From positions 3,162,001 through 3,226,000 of the forward strand of contig NZ_CP171225.1 in the NCBI RefSeq assembly GCF_043226085.1: a stretch of 64,000 nucleotides of DNA, given 5' to 3'. This document shows, piece by piece, positions 63,432-64,000 of the stretch (its first letter is position 1; each line of letters starts with the position of its first letter). Below the pieces are notes generated by a model, which saw nothing but the letters and a program-made list of their open reading frames with translations, searched no databases and was not told where the DNA came from. The stretch is from Amaricoccus sp003258405 (GTDB lineage Bacteria > Pseudomonadota > Alphaproteobacteria > Rhodobacterales > Rhodobacteraceae). The translations under genes and the position numbers were made by a program.

Positions 63432-63983
63432 ATGCGACAGAAGCTCAGAGATCTTTGGCAGGAGCGGCGCGGGGTCGTCGCGCTCGAATTCGCGCTCGTC
63501 CTGCCCATGCTCGTGCTTCTGCTCACCGGCGGCGTCGAATTCGGCCGGATGCTGCTCCTCTCCCAGAAATTGCAGAACGGAGCCTTCATCCTCGCCGATC
63601 TCGCCGCCCGCGAGGAACACCTGAGCGATGCCAAGCTCACGGCGATCTTTCCCGCGATCGCCTCGCTCATGGAGCCCTTCGAATTTGACACCAATGCGGT
63701 TGCGATCGTTTCGGGCGTGCAAGGCATCGGGGACGGGGATGCGGAGGTGAACTGGCAGCGCTCGGGCGGCGGCACGCTCGTCCATTCCAGCGCTGTCGGA
63801 GTTCCGGGCGGTGAGGCCGCGATCCCGGAAGCCCTCGTTCTTGCGGACAAGGAGACGGTCGTCGTCGCCGAGATCTTCTACGAATTCCAGCCGCTCTTCG
63901 AACTCGTGCTGGATCCGATGACGGTTCACAAGGTCGCCTATCTCAAGCCGCGCCTCGGCGTTCTGGATGCGCTCGAGCCATGA
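63432..63983 (+). CDS. TadE/TadF-like pseudopilin
   Basis: A 183-residue protein with the TadE-type start ERRGVVALEFALVLPMLVLLLTGGVEFGRMLLL: short basic leader, Gly cleavage site, Glu at +5 after cleavage between G and V, and a hydrophobic helix. The rest is an exported alpha/beta domain without cysteines. It forms one unit with the two upstream genes and its stop overlaps the next start. Confidence 0.83.
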   Translation: MRQKLRDLWQERRGVVALEFALVLPMLVLLLTGGVEFGRMLLLSQKLQNGAFILADLAAREEHLSDAKLTAIFPAIASLMEPFEFDTNAVAIVSGVQGIGDGDAEVNWQRSGGGTLVHSSAVGVPGGEAAIPEALVLADKETVVVAEIFYEFQPLFELVLDPMTVHKVAYLKPRLGVLDALEP

Positions 63984-64000
63984 GGCAGGGTGTGGCCTTC
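63980..64000 (+). CDS. Start of the next gene, cut by the window end
   Basis: ATG at 63980 overlaps the preceding stop (ATGA) and gives MRQGVAF before the window ends. By position it may be another Tad-locus gene. Nothing more can be said. Confidence 0.35.

Overview
The window is a continuous, gene-dense, strongly G+C-rich chromosomal segment, most likely from an alphaproteobacterium of the Rhodobacterales type. The evidence is the leuS-lptE-holA order, a complete Tad/Cpa pilus locus with CtrA-type sites (TTAA-N7-TTAA), a DMSO-reductase cluster of the Dor/Tor family, TAXI-type TRAP binding protein, DUF2478 protein and an extended PstA. No species is assigned.

Layout. 1-4.8 kb: 3' part of leuS, lptE, holA, a tRNA-Thr(TGT) and a HAD phosphatase. 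4.9-6.8 kb: queuosine precursor operon queC-queD-queE, preceded by a sequence closely matching a translational preQ1-I riboswitch. 6.8-17.6 kb: a 1681-residue protein built almost entirely from octapeptides, a GT41 (SPINDLY/OGT-type) glycosyltransferase, and a two-gene type I secretion system whose ABC protein has a C39-like domain lacking the catalytic cysteine. I propose these form one glycosylation-secretion system for a giant Ser/Thr-rich surface protein. 17.8-28.9 kb: malate synthase G, diaminopropionate ammonia-lyase, modEABC with a ModE operator, a TAXI-type binding protein, trpA and an L-2-hydroxyglutarate-oxidase-like flavoprotein.

29.0-38.75 kb: a probable genomic island. The last 53 bp of guaB (38703-38755) are repeated with 49/53 identity at 28991-29043, and the copy still encodes the GuaB C-terminus, as expected when an element inserts at the 3' end of a gene. 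The cargo is a respiratory cassette: DUF2478 protein, DMSO/TMAO reductase, TorD chaperone, an unusual triheme cytochrome with a TorC-like C-terminus but no NapC tetraheme part, a soluble tripartite hybrid kinase and its response regulator. No integrase is visible; about 0.77 kb of apparently non-coding DNA lies inside the guaB end.

38.7-49.7 kb: guaB, MscS channel, Deg-type protease, rlmE, Ppx/GppA and pstSCAB behind a PHO box (no phoU in view). 49.8-64 kb: a lytic transglycosylase, then the Tad pilus locus: a flp pseudogene with an in-frame stop, an intact flp, cpaB-cpaC-cpaD-cpaE-cpaF-tadB-tadC, tadD (opposite strand), a prepilin peptidase, a PilZ protein, and tadG/tadE-like genes, one of which carries two calcium-loop motifs. 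The last gene runs off the window.

Two themes link distant parts: molybdenum (modEABC uptake, DUF2478, Mo-dependent reductase), and surface structures (giant repeat protein with type I secretion; Tad pilus).
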